59,703 nt of DNA from Actinomycetota bacterium (GTDB taxonomy: Bacteria > Actinomycetota > Actinomycetes > Streptosporangiales > Streptosporangiaceae). The stretch is taken from assembly GCA_003168255.1 (NCBI GenBank), contig PMSU01000033.1, positions 13,153 to 72,855 of the forward strand, given 5' to 3'. This document shows, piece by piece, positions 16,054 to 23,352 of the stretch; the stretch's first letter is position 1, and the number at the start of each line of letters is the position of its first letter. Below the pieces are notes generated by a model. The model was given only the letters and a program-made list of their open reading frames with translations, was not told the DNA's origin and did no database searches. The translations under genes were made by a program, and so were the position numbers.

Positions 16054-16794
16054 TCACGTCCCTGGTGCTGGTGTGGCGGTGTCCCAGACCCTCTCGAAGC
16101 TCTCCAGATAACAGGCAGCTATCTCCCCGCCCGGGATCTTCCGCAGATGCCACACCGGGGCATGTGCGGCGGGCAGGCCATAGATGTGAGTGTTGACCAG
16201 GAGTTGGCTGTCGGCGAGATAGATCGAGTTGTACAGAACCGTCTGGTGAAACCGGATCTCCACGCCCTCGACCTTGCGCAGCGGCCGGTAGAGCACTAGG
16301 GCGTTGCGGATCTTGGCCGGCATCATGTCGTCCACGCCCTCATCGGCGCCCCGCTCAGCCACCTGCCTACTCTCGGGGTCACCGAGCAGGATCCGCACCC
16401 GCACACCGGCCCTGGCCTTCTCGGCGAGGATGCGCTGGACGCCGTGGTCTTCGGCGAGGAACAGGCCGGAGTAGACCAGCACGCCAATGTCCTGCTCAGC
16501 GGCAGCGAACAGACGTTCCCAGCCGTCCCGCGGCACCTCGGAACGGTGCGGATAGATCGTGATGATCTCGCTTTCGGACGCGAGCGCTACCTGGTCGCGG
16601 GGCAGCGCGTCGGGCCAGAGGTAAACCTCGTCGACACCGAGCTGAGTGGCGATGGTGTACCGGTGCTTGCGGTAGGGGATCCGGCCGCTGATCCAGCGCT
16701 CGACGGTCTTGTGGTCGACGCCGACTTCCTCAGCCAGCGCATACGGGCTCAGGCCGCGCTGAAGTAGCGCCGCTCGCAACCGTTCGTTTGCCAT
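16054..16794 (-). CDS. HTH regulator with C-terminal PLD-like domain (copy 2)
   Basis: The 246-aa paralogue of 12540-13259 aligns over its full length. N-terminal HTH: YALAEEVGVDHKTVERWISG. PLD/DUF5919-like domain: YPHRSEVPRDGWERLFAAAE, SGLFLAEDHGVQRILAEKA, VRILLGDPESRQV, and HQTVLYNSIYLADSQLL, where the catalytic Lys of PLD is absent. It heads an operon with the NUDIX gene. Its promoter region has three GGGACGTC-type motifs. Two divergent copies in one element suggest either duplicate control of the same sites or two linked modules that came in separately. Confidence 0.82.
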   Translation of the reverse strand: MANERLRAALLQRGLSPYALAEEVGVDHKTVERWISGRIPYRKHRYTIATQLGVDEVYLWPDALPRDQVALASESEIITIYPHRSEVPRDGWERLFAAAEQDIGVLVYSGLFLAEDHGVQRILAEKARAGVRVRILLGDPESRQVAERGADEGVDDMMPAKIRNALVLYRPLRKVEGVEIRFHQTVLYNSIYLADSQLLVNTHIYGLPAAHAPVWHLRKIPGGEIAACYLESFERVWDTATPAPGT

Positions 16795-16814
16795 CCACCC
16801 ACACCGCGTCCGCT

Positions 16815-16886
16815 GGGACGTCCAAGGACGTGATCACCCTAGCCGGGACGTCTTGACCTAGTCCACTCACGGCGTGATGACGTCCC
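16815..16886. promoter_or_regulatory. GGGACGTC-type motifs in divergent promoter region
   Basis: GGGACGTCC (16815-16823), AGGACGTGA (from 16825), GGGACGTCT (16845-16853) and the reverse GACGTCCC (16879-16886) lie between the HTH-PLD/NUDIX operon and the spread-gene operon, so one regulator could control both directions. Confidence 0.5.
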
Positions 16887-16951
16887 TACTCCCTGTCGCA
16901 TTCTCATCTCATGCGGAGCCCCGCAGACCGGAATCGAACAAGGGAGTGAAC

Positions 16952-17209
16952 ATGCGAATCGACTACACCACCGTCATCCGCGACTGGCCCGCCCGCTGCC
17001 CTTGCGGCGCCACCGCCGCCCACCGCTACGGCCTGTGCCGCAAGTGCCAGGCGCGCGCCACCTGGAAGCGCCGCAAGGCACCCGCCCGCCAACGCACCAC
17101 CAGCGCCGCCCGCCGGATCAGCCGCCGCGCCGGCCGCCTGCTCGGCCCGGTCCTGCCCACCACCCACACGGCGCCCACCGTCCCGGCCGACAACCAGCCG
17201 ACCCGCTAA
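16952..17209 (+). CDS. Small basic zinc-ribbon-like AICE protein
   Basis: The 85-aa product opens with two Cys pairs, CPCG (residues 15-18) and CRKC (30-33), spaced as a zinc ribbon, and continues with a very Arg-rich region (KRRKAPARQR...). It is probably a nucleic-acid-binding protein. An AGGGAG site lies 5 nt before the ATG. It heads a tight run of small genes that leads into the transfer gene traB, so it belongs to the element's transfer/spread module. Confidence 0.65.
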   Translation: MRIDYTTVIRDWPARCPCGATAAHRYGLCRKCQARATWKRRKAPARQRTTSAARRISRRAGRLLGPVLPTTHTAPTVPADNQPTR

Positions 17210-17227
17210 CCGGAAGGGAGACCGGAC

Positions 17228-17494
17228 ATGCCTGTGCTCATCATCACCGCCGCCATCGCCGGGAGCGCCCTGGCCCTGCTGATCGTGTTCTTCACGCTGA
17301 CCGCGATCAGCGTCCGCACTGAGGACCGGCGCACCAGGAGCCTCCTCGCCCCGCCGCCGACCCACCTGGCCGCCGCCGCCCGGCGCGTCACGGGCCTGTA
17401 CGTCCGCTCCCCGGCCGACGCGTGCGGGTCGGCCTGCCGATGCCATCCCCCGTCATCCCGCGCCGCGTTAGGCGCTGATCACAAGAGGAGGTGA
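17228..17494 (+). CDS. Small membrane protein of the transfer/spread module
   Basis: The 88-aa protein has one N-terminal transmembrane helix (VLIITAAIAGSALALLIVFFTL, within residues 3-27) and a polar tail with several Cys near the end. GGAAGGGAG lies 9 nt upstream of the ATG. Small membrane proteins beside traB in Streptomyces plasmids (Spd proteins) help spread DNA along the mycelium. Membership here is by position and topology only. Confidence 0.6.
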   Translation: MPVLIITAAIAGSALALLIVFFTLTAISVRTEDRRTRSLLAPPPTHLAAAARRVTGLYVRSPADACGSACRCHPPSSRAALGADHKRR

Positions 17495-17500
17495 GAAACC

Positions 17501-17692
17501 TTGGCAATTTCCCTGTCGCTGGTGCTGCTCCTCGCGGTCAGCGTGGGATTCCTCATCCGCTACATGGGCCTGCGCGTCTGGCACGCCCTGATGTGCGCCA
17601 TGTTCGGCTTCGCCCTGGCCAGCACCAGCATCGCACCCCAGATCAGCCAGGTCATCGACGGAATCATCCGCACCCTATCCGGCCACGGCTGA
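17501..17692 (+). CDS. Spd-like small membrane protein
   Basis: TTG 17501, 5 nt after AGGAGGTGAG, opens a 63-aa protein with two hydrophobic helices (residues ~2-18 and ~25-44) joined by an Arg-containing turn (IRYMGLRVWHALM). It matches the size and topology of small proteins found next to traB in actinomycete elements. The start codon is TTG, supported by the near-consensus ribosome site. Its likely role is intramycelial spread with TraB. Confidence 0.65.
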   Translation: MAISLSLVLLLAVSVGFLIRYMGLRVWHALMCAMFGFALASTSIAPQISQVIDGIIRTLSGHG

Positions 17693-17724
17693 CCAGCCCG
17701 GCCACTCCAGGAGGTGAACGCCTA

Positions 17725-18033
17725 ATGAACCACCCACCGGTAACCCGCAACGATCTCAAGGAGGTACGCGACCGCCACCAGCACGCCCTGGCGTCCGCAA
17801 GCCCCAGCGCGACCCTCGCGGCACTGTCCGACGTACCGCCCCTGTGCGAGGAGATCAGCCGCCTACGGCTCTACCTCGGCATCGCCCGGCTCACCCGCGC
17901 CAACCTGGCCGCCGCCGCCCGCGCCACCCTCACCGCCGACGCCGACCACGAGCACGAGCCGCTGTACTACCTGCGCGACGAACTCACCGCACAAGGACTT
18001 CTGTCCCCCGGGCACCGGGAGCGGCCATGGTGA
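17725..18033 (+). CDS. Small helical AICE protein
   Basis: ATG 17725 with AGGAGGTGA upstream starts a 102-aa, Ala/Leu-rich, mainly helical protein (NDLKEVRDRHQHALASASPS..., EEISRLRLYLGIARLTRANLAAAARAT). No membrane segment or catalytic motif is seen. The stop overlaps the traB start (ATGGTGA), so translation of the transfer protein is coupled to it. Function unknown; probably an accessory to transfer. Confidence 0.6.
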   Translation: MNHPPVTRNDLKEVRDRHQHALASASPSATLAALSDVPPLCEEISRLRLYLGIARLTRANLAAAARATLTADADHEHEPLYYLRDELTAQGLLSPGHRERPW

Positions 18034-19859
18034 CCCGAGGCCCATCCCGCTCCCAAGTCCGCCGCACCGCCCGCCGGATCCGCCACTACGGCATCAAGCC
18101 CACCATGTCCATCACCACCGGCAGCGAACTCGGCCCGCCGTTCGGCCAGGTCGCCGCCTGGTGGCTATGGCGCTACCGCTCCGAACTCGCCCCCGCCTGG
18201 CTCACCATCGCAGCCTTCGTCACGGCCGCCGGCCTGCACACCAGCCATCCCGGCTGGTGGCCGATCATCGCCGCGGTCACCGCCGCCACGGCGGTCGGCC
18301 TGATCACCCTTGGCCGGCATATCGGCCTGGCCGGCCGCCTCGAACGCGCTTACGCCTCGACGGCTGCGACGCTCGCCGGCGGCTGGATCACCACGGCCAC
18401 CATCGCCGGGCCGCTCCGCCCGCCGCTGCCCACCATCGCCGTGATCAGCGGTACCATCGCCGCGATCCCCTGGTGGGCGCACCGGCGGCGCCGGGCCAAG
18501 GTCCGCATCGAACGCAAGCTCGACGCCTGGCCCGAGATCGCCGCCGCGATCGGCCTGGCCGGATCCCATATCCAGTCCGTCGTCATCGACGTGTGGGGCT
18601 GGCGTGCCCGCCTCGCCCTGGCCCGGGGCCAGACCATCGAAGACGCCATCAACCGCATCCCCGCCATCGAGTCAGCTCTCGACACCTACCGGGGCGCCGC
18701 CCGCGTCTCACCCACCGCCGACGGGAAGGCGAACAAGTTCGAGTTGCGCGTGCTGGAAACCGACCCGCACGCCGACGCCATCGCCTGGCCCGGACCCTCT
18801 ACCGCCACTATCACCGAACCCCTCGACCTCGGCCCGTTCGAGGACGCCGTACCCGCCCGGATCCTGCTGCTGCGCCGGCACGCCCTCGTCGGCGGGGTAT
18901 CCGGTTCGGGCAAGAGCGGCGGACTTAACGTGATCATGGGCAACCTGGCTGCCTGCACCGACGTGGTCATCTGGGCCATCGATCTCAAGCGGGGCATGGA
19001 ACTACGGCCCTGGGCTTCGTGTATTGACCGGCTGGCCACTACCCCGGCTGAGGCGCGCGCCCTGCTCGCCGATGCTGTCACCATCCTGGAGGCCCGCGCG
19101 GAGCTGCTCGCCGCCACCGGGCAACGGGTGTGGGAACCCAGCTCGGACATGCCTGCCCTGGTGATCATCGTTGACGAGTACGCGGAGCTGGCCGACGATG
19201 CACCCGACGCCACCCGCGAGGCGGACTCGATCGCCCGGCGCGGCCGGGCCGTCGCCGTGACCCTCATCGCCGCGACCCAGCGGCCGACGCAGAAAGCCAT
19301 GGGCAAAGGCGCCCTGCGCTCTCAGATGGACGTGCGGATCTGCTTCCGCGTTAGGGAACGGAAAGACGTCGACCTGATCCTTGGTCAGGGGATGCTCACC
19401 AGCGGCTGGCACGCCCATACTCTGAACGCCCCCGGTAAGTTCCTCATCTCCGCACCCGAACACGACATCCCCCGCCGTGCTCGCGCCTACCTCGTCACCG
19501 ACGAGGCGGTCACCCAGACCGCCCAACATCATGCACCCTATCGGCCCGCCCTCGACGAGATATCCCAGCACGCGCTCAGCACCCGCCAAGGGCCCGAGCG
19601 CCCTGGCAGTCCCGCAGAAGACCCGGGCGAAGCACCCAGCCAAGACCATTCGGGCAGCGCTGAAAGTGGGCCGGAATCGATCCTGTGGGCGGCGCTTTCG
19701 ATGGCGCCCGCCGAAGGCATCACCGTTCCCGAACTCATCGAGCAGACCGGCATGAGCCGCCCCTGGATCTACCAGCGGCTGCGCGACCTGGTGTGCGACG
19801 GCCAGGCCGCCCAGGTCACCCGAGGCCGCTGGCACGCCATCGTCAGCGACTCTCCGTAA
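18027..19859 (+). CDS. traB: FtsK/SpoIIIE-type DNA translocase, TraB/TraSA conjugation protein
   Basis: TraB-type proteins form a hexameric motor that pumps double-stranded DNA between mycelia, the only protein strictly needed for AICE transfer. The 610-aa protein has hydrophobic segments at ~55-72, 78-96, 112-130 and 134-150, then the motor: Walker A GVSGSGKS (290-297) and Walker B VIIVDEYAEL (Asp383, Glu384). A C-terminal winged helix (~540-605: ILWAALSMAPAEGITVPELIEQTGMSRPW...) should recognise clt DNA repeats. ATG 18027 overlaps the preceding gene. No relaxase gene is present, as expected. Confidence 0.9.
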   Translation: MVTRGPSRSQVRRTARRIRHYGIKPTMSITTGSELGPPFGQVAAWWLWRYRSELAPAWLTIAAFVTAAGLHTSHPGWWPIIAAVTAATAVGLITLGRHIGLAGRLERAYASTAATLAGGWITTATIAGPLRPPLPTIAVISGTIAAIPWWAHRRRRAKVRIERKLDAWPEIAAAIGLAGSHIQSVVIDVWGWRARLALARGQTIEDAINRIPAIESALDTYRGAARVSPTADGKANKFELRVLETDPHADAIAWPGPSTATITEPLDLGPFEDAVPARILLLRRHALVGGVSGSGKSGGLNVIMGNLAACTDVVIWAIDLKRGMELRPWASCIDRLATTPAEARALLADAVTILEARAELLAATGQRVWEPSSDMPALVIIVDEYAELADDAPDATREADSIARRGRAVAVTLIAATQRPTQKAMGKGALRSQMDVRICFRVRERKDVDLILGQGMLTSGWHAHTLNAPGKFLISAPEHDIPRRARAYLVTDEAVTQTAQHHAPYRPALDEISQHALSTRQGPERPGSPAEDPGEAPSQDHSGSAESGPESILWAALSMAPAEGITVPELIEQTGMSRPWIYQRLRDLVCDGQAAQVTRGRWHAIVSDSP

Positions 19860-19934
19860 TTGTCTACGTCTACGTCTCCTCGCGCGCCTGCACGTTATGG
19901 CGCTGAAACAGCCCGTAGACAAAGACGTAGACAA
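19860..19934. promoter_or_regulatory. Inverted repeats in the traB-xis gap
   Basis: TTGTCTACGTC (19860-19870) and GACGTAGACAA (19924-19934) are perfect 11-bp inverted arms 53 bp apart. Each arm is extended by a second GTCTAC or GTAGAC copy. The gap sits where AICEs often have the replication gene. It could be an operator for xis, a transfer locus (clt) or an origin remnant; sequence alone does not decide. Confidence 0.45.
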
Positions 19935-19991
19935 CCACGCTCAGTAACCAAGCCAGAGGAGCCGCCCACAACCAGAAGGAGGTGAGAACAC

Positions 19992-20165
19992 ATGCAGGCA
20001 TACACCGTCGAACAAGTCGCAGAAATCCTGCACATCGGCCGGGACAAGGTCTACTACCTGCTGCGCACAGGCCAGCTTCGCAGCGTCAAGATCGGCAAGC
20101 TGCGCAGGATCACCAGCCGGCACATCGCCGAGTTCATCACGTCGCTCGAAGAAGAAACGACCTAA
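19992..20165 (+). CDS. xis: Excisionase-like HTH protein (Xis)
   Basis: The 57-aa protein is one small winged-helix/MerR-like domain: YTVEQVAEILHIGRDKVYYLLRTGQL, then IGKLRRITSRHIAEFI. This is the standard Xis/DNA-binding fold that bends att DNA and directs integrase to excision. GGAGGTGAG lies 6 nt before the ATG. It is two genes upstream of the integrase, the usual AICE position. Confidence 0.85.
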   Translation: MQAYTVEQVAEILHIGRDKVYYLLRTGQLRSVKIGKLRRITSRHIAEFITSLEEETT

Positions 20166-20166
20166 G

Positions 20167-20185
20167 TGCAATGCATCGCATTGCA
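20167..20185. promoter_or_regulatory. Operator-like palindrome before the RHH gene
   Basis: TGCAATGC-ATC-GCATTGCA is a perfect inverted repeat. Its right half overlaps a -35-like TTGCAT. It is a good candidate for autoregulation by the RHH protein that follows. Confidence 0.5.
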
Positions 20186-20234
20186 TCGTGGTACGCTCTC
20201 TGGAGATTGCTCAGCCAGAAACGGATCAGGGAGC

Positions 20235-20393
20235 ATGTCGCCAACCCACAACTACAGCCTGCGCCTCGACGCCGACCGCCGGGCCGCACTCGAAGAGATC
20301 GCCCGAAGAAAAGACCGTGACCTCTCCTACGTGATCAGGAAGGCAATCGATGAGTACATCGAGCGCCACAAGGACGACCCCGACGAAACCTAG
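20235..20393 (+). CDS. Ribbon-helix-helix (CopG-like) DNA-binding protein
   Basis: The 52-aa protein shows the RHH pattern: a strand NYSLRLDADRR, then two helices AALEEIARRKDRD and LSYVIRKAIDEYIERHK. GGGAG lies 3 nt before ATG 20235. RHH proteins bind palindromes as dimers; the TGCAATGC inverted repeat just upstream is the likely target. It sits between xis and int and may control one or both. No toxin gene follows, so an antitoxin role is not supported. Confidence 0.75.
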   Translation: MSPTHNYSLRLDADRRAALEEIARRKDRDLSYVIRKAIDEYIERHKDDPDET

Positions 20394-20402
20394 ATGCAAA
20401 CA

Positions 20403-20452
20403 GCCCTGGCCGCCACGAACCACGGTGGTACGCCTCGACAGCAGGCCAGGGC
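20403..20452. terminator. Hairpin between RHH gene and integrase
   Basis: GCCCTGGCC (20403-20411) and GGCCAGGGC (20444-20452) are perfect arms with a 32-nt loop. It could attenuate read-through into int. There is no T-tract. Confidence 0.35.
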
Positions 20453-20494
20453 ACGCCAGGACCCAACCGATCCCCTGGCAGAACAGGAGATGCC

Positions 20495-21679
20495 ATGTCC
20501 ACACTCCTCATCAGGAACTACCAGGCGACCATCTATCCCGAGGATGGCGGGTTCACAGGAGCGATCAGCCTCGGCTCCGACGCACGCGGGAGACGCATAC
20601 GCGTGAAGCGGAAGGGCAAGACCGAGAAGATCGTCAAGAACAAGCTGATCAAGGTCGCGGAAGACCGCGACGCCGGGATCAAGACCGCCGAGAACTACAC
20701 CGTGGAGGATGCCGTCCGGGACTGGCTCGCCAAGGGTCTCAAAGGGCGTGATCCGCACACGGTGGAGACCAACCGGATCCTCGCCGAACAGCACGTCATA
20801 CCGCTGATCGGCAAGGCCAGGCTCAAGAAGCTGACCGCTGATGACGTCGACGAGTGGCTCGACGGGCTCACAGACAAGCTCGCCACCAGGTCTCTGGCCG
20901 GGGTTCATTCAGTGCTCAAGCGGTCGATCCGGCAAGCTCAGGCGAGGGACAGGGTTCTCCGCAACGTGGCCGAGCTGGTCACGACGCCCAAGGGAAAGGA
21001 AGGACGCCCCAGCAAGGCCATGACACTTGAGCAGTCCAACGCCCTTTTGAAGCAGGCGGGAAGGACGCGGCTGTACGGCTATGTCGCGGTCAGCCTGCTA
21101 ACCGGTATCCGTACCGAAGAAGCGCGTGCCCTGCTTTGGTCACATGTGGTGGCACGGGTAGACGGGAAGTGGCATCCGGTGACCGAGGTCGGGCTCAAGC
21201 ACAAGAAGTTCGCGATCTACGTCTGGCGCTCCGTTCGCGCGGGCGGCGACACCAAGACCGAGAAGTCGAGGCGAACGCTCGAACTTCCCGGCCGGGCCGC
21301 TGCCGCACTGCGGGAGCACCACGCCAGGCAGGCGAAGGAACGGCTCGTGGCCGGCGAAGACTGGAAGGACCATGGCCTGGTCTTTTGCAGCCAGGTCGGT
21401 ACGCCGCTCGATGCCTCGCACGTCCGCAGGTCGTTCCGCGCGATCACCAAAGCGGCCGGGCTAGGCGAGAGCTGGACGCCACGCGAGCTACGGCACTCGT
21501 TCGTGTCGATCATGAGTGACAACGAGGTGTCGATCGAGGACATCGCGGATCTCGTTGGGCACTCCAGCACGGCGACGACTGAGGAGGTCTACCGGCATCA
21601 GCTCAAGCCGGTGATCACTAAGGGCGCCGCTACAATCAACACCATCTTCAAGAAGAGCAAGCAAGCGAAATCCGCGTGA
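20495..21679 (+). CDS. int: Tyrosine site-specific integrase
   Basis: The 394-aa protein has an N-terminal arm-binding domain, a SAM-like core-binding domain (~68-155) and a catalytic domain with Arg206 (TGIRTEEA), Lys257 (TEKSRRTLEL), Arg333 (RELRHSF), His356 (LVGHSS) and nucleophile Tyr366 (EEVYRHQ). The first His of the HxxR box is Arg, as in many Streptomyces integrases. It ends 94 bp from the tRNA-Pro att core, as expected for AICE integrases that use tRNA 3' ends. It recombines the 45-bp att cores at 8354 and 21773. Confidence 0.93.
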   Translation: MSTLLIRNYQATIYPEDGGFTGAISLGSDARGRRIRVKRKGKTEKIVKNKLIKVAEDRDAGIKTAENYTVEDAVRDWLAKGLKGRDPHTVETNRILAEQHVIPLIGKARLKKLTADDVDEWLDGLTDKLATRSLAGVHSVLKRSIRQAQARDRVLRNVAELVTTPKGKEGRPSKAMTLEQSNALLKQAGRTRLYGYVAVSLLTGIRTEEARALLWSHVVARVDGKWHPVTEVGLKHKKFAIYVWRSVRAGGDTKTEKSRRTLELPGRAAAALREHHARQAKERLVAGEDWKDHGLVFCSQVGTPLDASHVRRSFRAITKAAGLGESWTPRELRHSFVSIMSDNEVSIEDIADLVGHSSTATTEEVYRHQLKPVITKGAATINTIFKKSKQAKSA

Positions 21680-21684
21680 GTGAG

Positions 21685-21705
21685 TGGCTCCCGTTTTGGC
21701 TCCCG
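21685..21705. repeat. GGCTCCCG direct repeats, right end (candidate arm-type sites)
   Basis: TGGCTCCCG (21685-21693) and TTGGCTCCCG (21696-21705) match the repeats at 8505-8535 near the other att. They lie between int and the core site, the place of arm sites in phage-type attP. Confidence 0.55.
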
Positions 21706-21717
21706 AGCGGTCACAAC

Positions 21718-21762
21718 GGTCAGAAAAGGGGCTCCGAGCCTCAGCCCGAAACCCTTCTGACC
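21718..21762. terminator. Terminator between int and tRNA-Pro
   Basis: GGTCAGAA (21718-21725) and TTCTGACC (21755-21762) are perfect outer arms with additional GGG/CCC pairing inside. It could serve both the integrase mRNA and the convergent tRNA transcript. Confidence 0.6.
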
Positions 21763-21772
21763 TGCAATGACT

Positions 21773-21849
21773 TGGTCGGGGTGGGGAGATTTGAACTCCC
21801 GGCCTCTTCGTCCCGAACGAAGCGCGCTGCCAAGCTGCGCCACACCCCG
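21773..21849 (-). tRNA. tRNA-Pro (anticodon CGG)
   Basis: Read on the minus strand: acceptor CGGGGTG pairs with CACCCCG, the anticodon stem CTTCG/CGAAG encloses TTCGGGA (anticodon CGG, codon CCG), T-stem GGGAG/CTCCC encloses TTCAAAT, discriminator A, and an encoded CCA at 21773-21775. All stems pair. The 3' 45 bp are shared with attL, so this gene was rebuilt by the AICE. Confidence 0.95.
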
Positions 21850-21866
21850 CCAACCGCACGCGAAGT

Positions 21867-22781
21867 CTAGCCGATCCGCGGAACCAGCGTGAGCAACGTC
21901 GCTTCTGGCCGGCAGAAGAGCCTGACCGGCGCCCACGGCGAGGTACCGAGCCCGGCCGACACATGCAGCCAGGCCGGACCGTTACCGGATGGGTGGCGAC
22001 TCAGGCCGCGTGCCCTGTCACGGTCAATCCCGCAGTTGGTCACCAGCGTGCCGAACGCAGGCAAGCAGACCTGGCCGCCATGCGTGTGCCCGGCAAGCAG
22101 CAGGTCGTAGCCGTCCCCGGTGAACTGGTCCAGCAGCCGCGGCTCGGGGGAATGCAGGAGAGCGAGCCGCAGGTCGGCCGCGGGATCGGCAGCTCCGGCA
22201 ATCTCGTTGTACCTGTCGCGCTTGATGTGCGAGTCGTGCACCCCGGCCACCTCGATGTCAAGCTCGCCTACCTTGACCCGGCCGCGCCGGTTGTTCATGT
22301 CCAGCCAGCCTGCTGCCGTCATTCCCTCGCCGAGCTCCTCCCATGGCAGGTCGGGGATCTTCCGCCGGTGTTCATTCGCGCTGGTTCGCCACAGGTAGCG
22401 GGTGGGATTCTTGGGCTTGGGGGAGAACAGGTCGTTCGACCCGTACACGAACACGCCGGGCCGGTCGAGCAGCGGACCCAGCGCGTCAAGGAACGGCCGG
22501 ACCGCCTGGGTATGAGCGATCGAATCCCCGGTGTTCACGACAAGATCGGGATCGATGGCGTCCAGCGACCTGATCCAGGACAGCAGTCGCGCCCGGCCGG
22601 GGGTGAGGTGCGCGTCTGAGATGTGCAGGACACGCACCGGCCTGGCGCCCGCGGGCAGCACCGGCACCTCGAAGTTGCGCAGCACGAACCAGTTCCGCTC
22701 GATCAGCGAGGCGTAGCCGAGCACGGCGCCTCCGGCCGCGGCACCGAGCGTGACCTGGCGAAGCAGATGTCGTGATCGCAT
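21867..22781 (-). CDS. Calcineurin-like metallophosphoesterase
   Basis: The 304-aa protein has an N-terminal hydrophobic segment (residues ~10-25), probably a membrane anchor, then the five metallophosphoesterase blocks: [21 protein letters not shown] (in place of GNHD), a late LLLHSP and the closing AGHTHGGQ. It resembles the YkuE/YaeI group of membrane-associated phosphoesterases. It is divergent from the yqeY-like gene. ATG 22781 has only a weak ribosome site; a longer form cannot be excluded. Confidence 0.85.
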   Translation of the reverse strand: MRSRHLLRQVTLGAAAGGAVLGYASLIERNWFVLRNFEVPVLPAGARPVRVLHISDAHLTPGRARLLSWIRSLDAIDPDLVVNTGDSIAHTQAVRPFLDALGPLLDRPGVFVYGSNDLFSPKPKNPTRYLWRTSANEHRRKIPDLPWEELGEGMTAAGWLDMNNRRGRVKVGELDIEVAGVHDSHIKRDRYNEIAGAADPAADLRLALLHSPEPRLLDQFTGDGYDLLLAGHTHGGQVCLPAFGTLVTNCGIDRDRARGLSRHPSGNGPAWLHVSAGLGTSPWAPVRLFCRPEATLLTLVPRIG

Positions 22782-22868
22782 CCATTCATGGTGCCACGCC
22801 CGCTGGGCCGCTTTGTCCCGCGGCCGGTCGTTTCGCCAGCAGGCTTGCCGCGCGGCAGGATTGCGTCC

Positions 22869-23330
22869 ATGGCTGCACTCAAGAAACGGCTCCGCGCCGA
22901 CCTGACCGTCTCGATGAAGGCCCGCGACACGGTCCGCACCCGGACGCTTCGGATGGCGCTCACCTCGGTAACGAACGAGGAGGTTGCGGGTGCGACCGCG
23001 CGCGAGCTGACCGACGACGAGGTGCTGAACGTCCTCACCAAGGAGGCAAAGAAACGCAAAGACGCCGCGGAGGCTTTCGATGCTGCGGGCCGTAAAGACC
23101 AAGCCTCAGCCGAACGTGCCGAAGGCGAAGTATTGGCCACCTACCTACCCGCTCAGCTGTCAGACGCCGACCTGGCGGAGATCGTGGCTGCTGCGATCGA
23201 CGAGACAGGTGCCTCCGGGATGTCGTCCATGGGACAGGTGATGAAAGTGGCTCAGCCGCTAGTGGCGGGCCGCGCGGACGGCGCGAGGGTGGCCGCCGAG
23301 GTCCGCCGCAGGCTCAGCACGGGCGGCTGA
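22869..23330 (+). CDS. GatB/YqeY domain protein
   Basis: The 153-aa product matches the stand-alone YqeY family over its full length: LKKRLRADLTVSMKARDTVRTRTLRM, EEVLNVLTKEAKKRKDA, EAEVLATYLPAQLSD-like segment and GQVMKVAQPLVAGRADG near the end. The fold is shared with the tRNA-binding tail of GatB. The family may act in transamidation or tRNA contact, but its own function is not settled. ATG 22869 begins MAALKKRL, as in other members. Confidence 0.9.
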   Translation: MAALKKRLRADLTVSMKARDTVRTRTLRMALTSVTNEEVAGATARELTDDEVLNVLTKEAKKRKDAAEAFDAAGRKDQASAERAEGEVLATYLPAQLSDADLAEIVAAAIDETGASGMSSMGQVMKVAQPLVAGRADGARVAAEVRRRLSTGG

Positions 23331-23352
23331 TCGCAGGTCGCAAGCCGTGGCC

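Larger units (their letters stand above)
8354..21817. mobile_element. Actinomycete integrative and conjugative element (AICE) in tRNA-Pro
   Basis: The element is bounded by identical 45-bp att repeats. The right one lies inside the intact tRNA-Pro(CGG), next to the integrase gene. It carries a tyrosine integrase, an Xis-like HTH protein, an RHH protein, an FtsK/TraB-type dsDNA translocase, small spread-type membrane proteins and a DUF2637 remnant: the pSAM2/AICE layout, which moves double-stranded DNA with a single TraB protein and needs no relaxase. Cargo is a restriction-modification enzyme and a regulator-hydrolase-methyltransferase cassette. I see no RepSA or Prim-Pol replication protein, which AICEs usually carry, so it may be unable to replicate after excision. 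Confidence 0.88.

Noticed and set aside
20235..20393. Antitoxin of a toxin-antitoxin pair
   Set aside because: The RHH gene has no toxin-sized partner; the next gene is the integrase.
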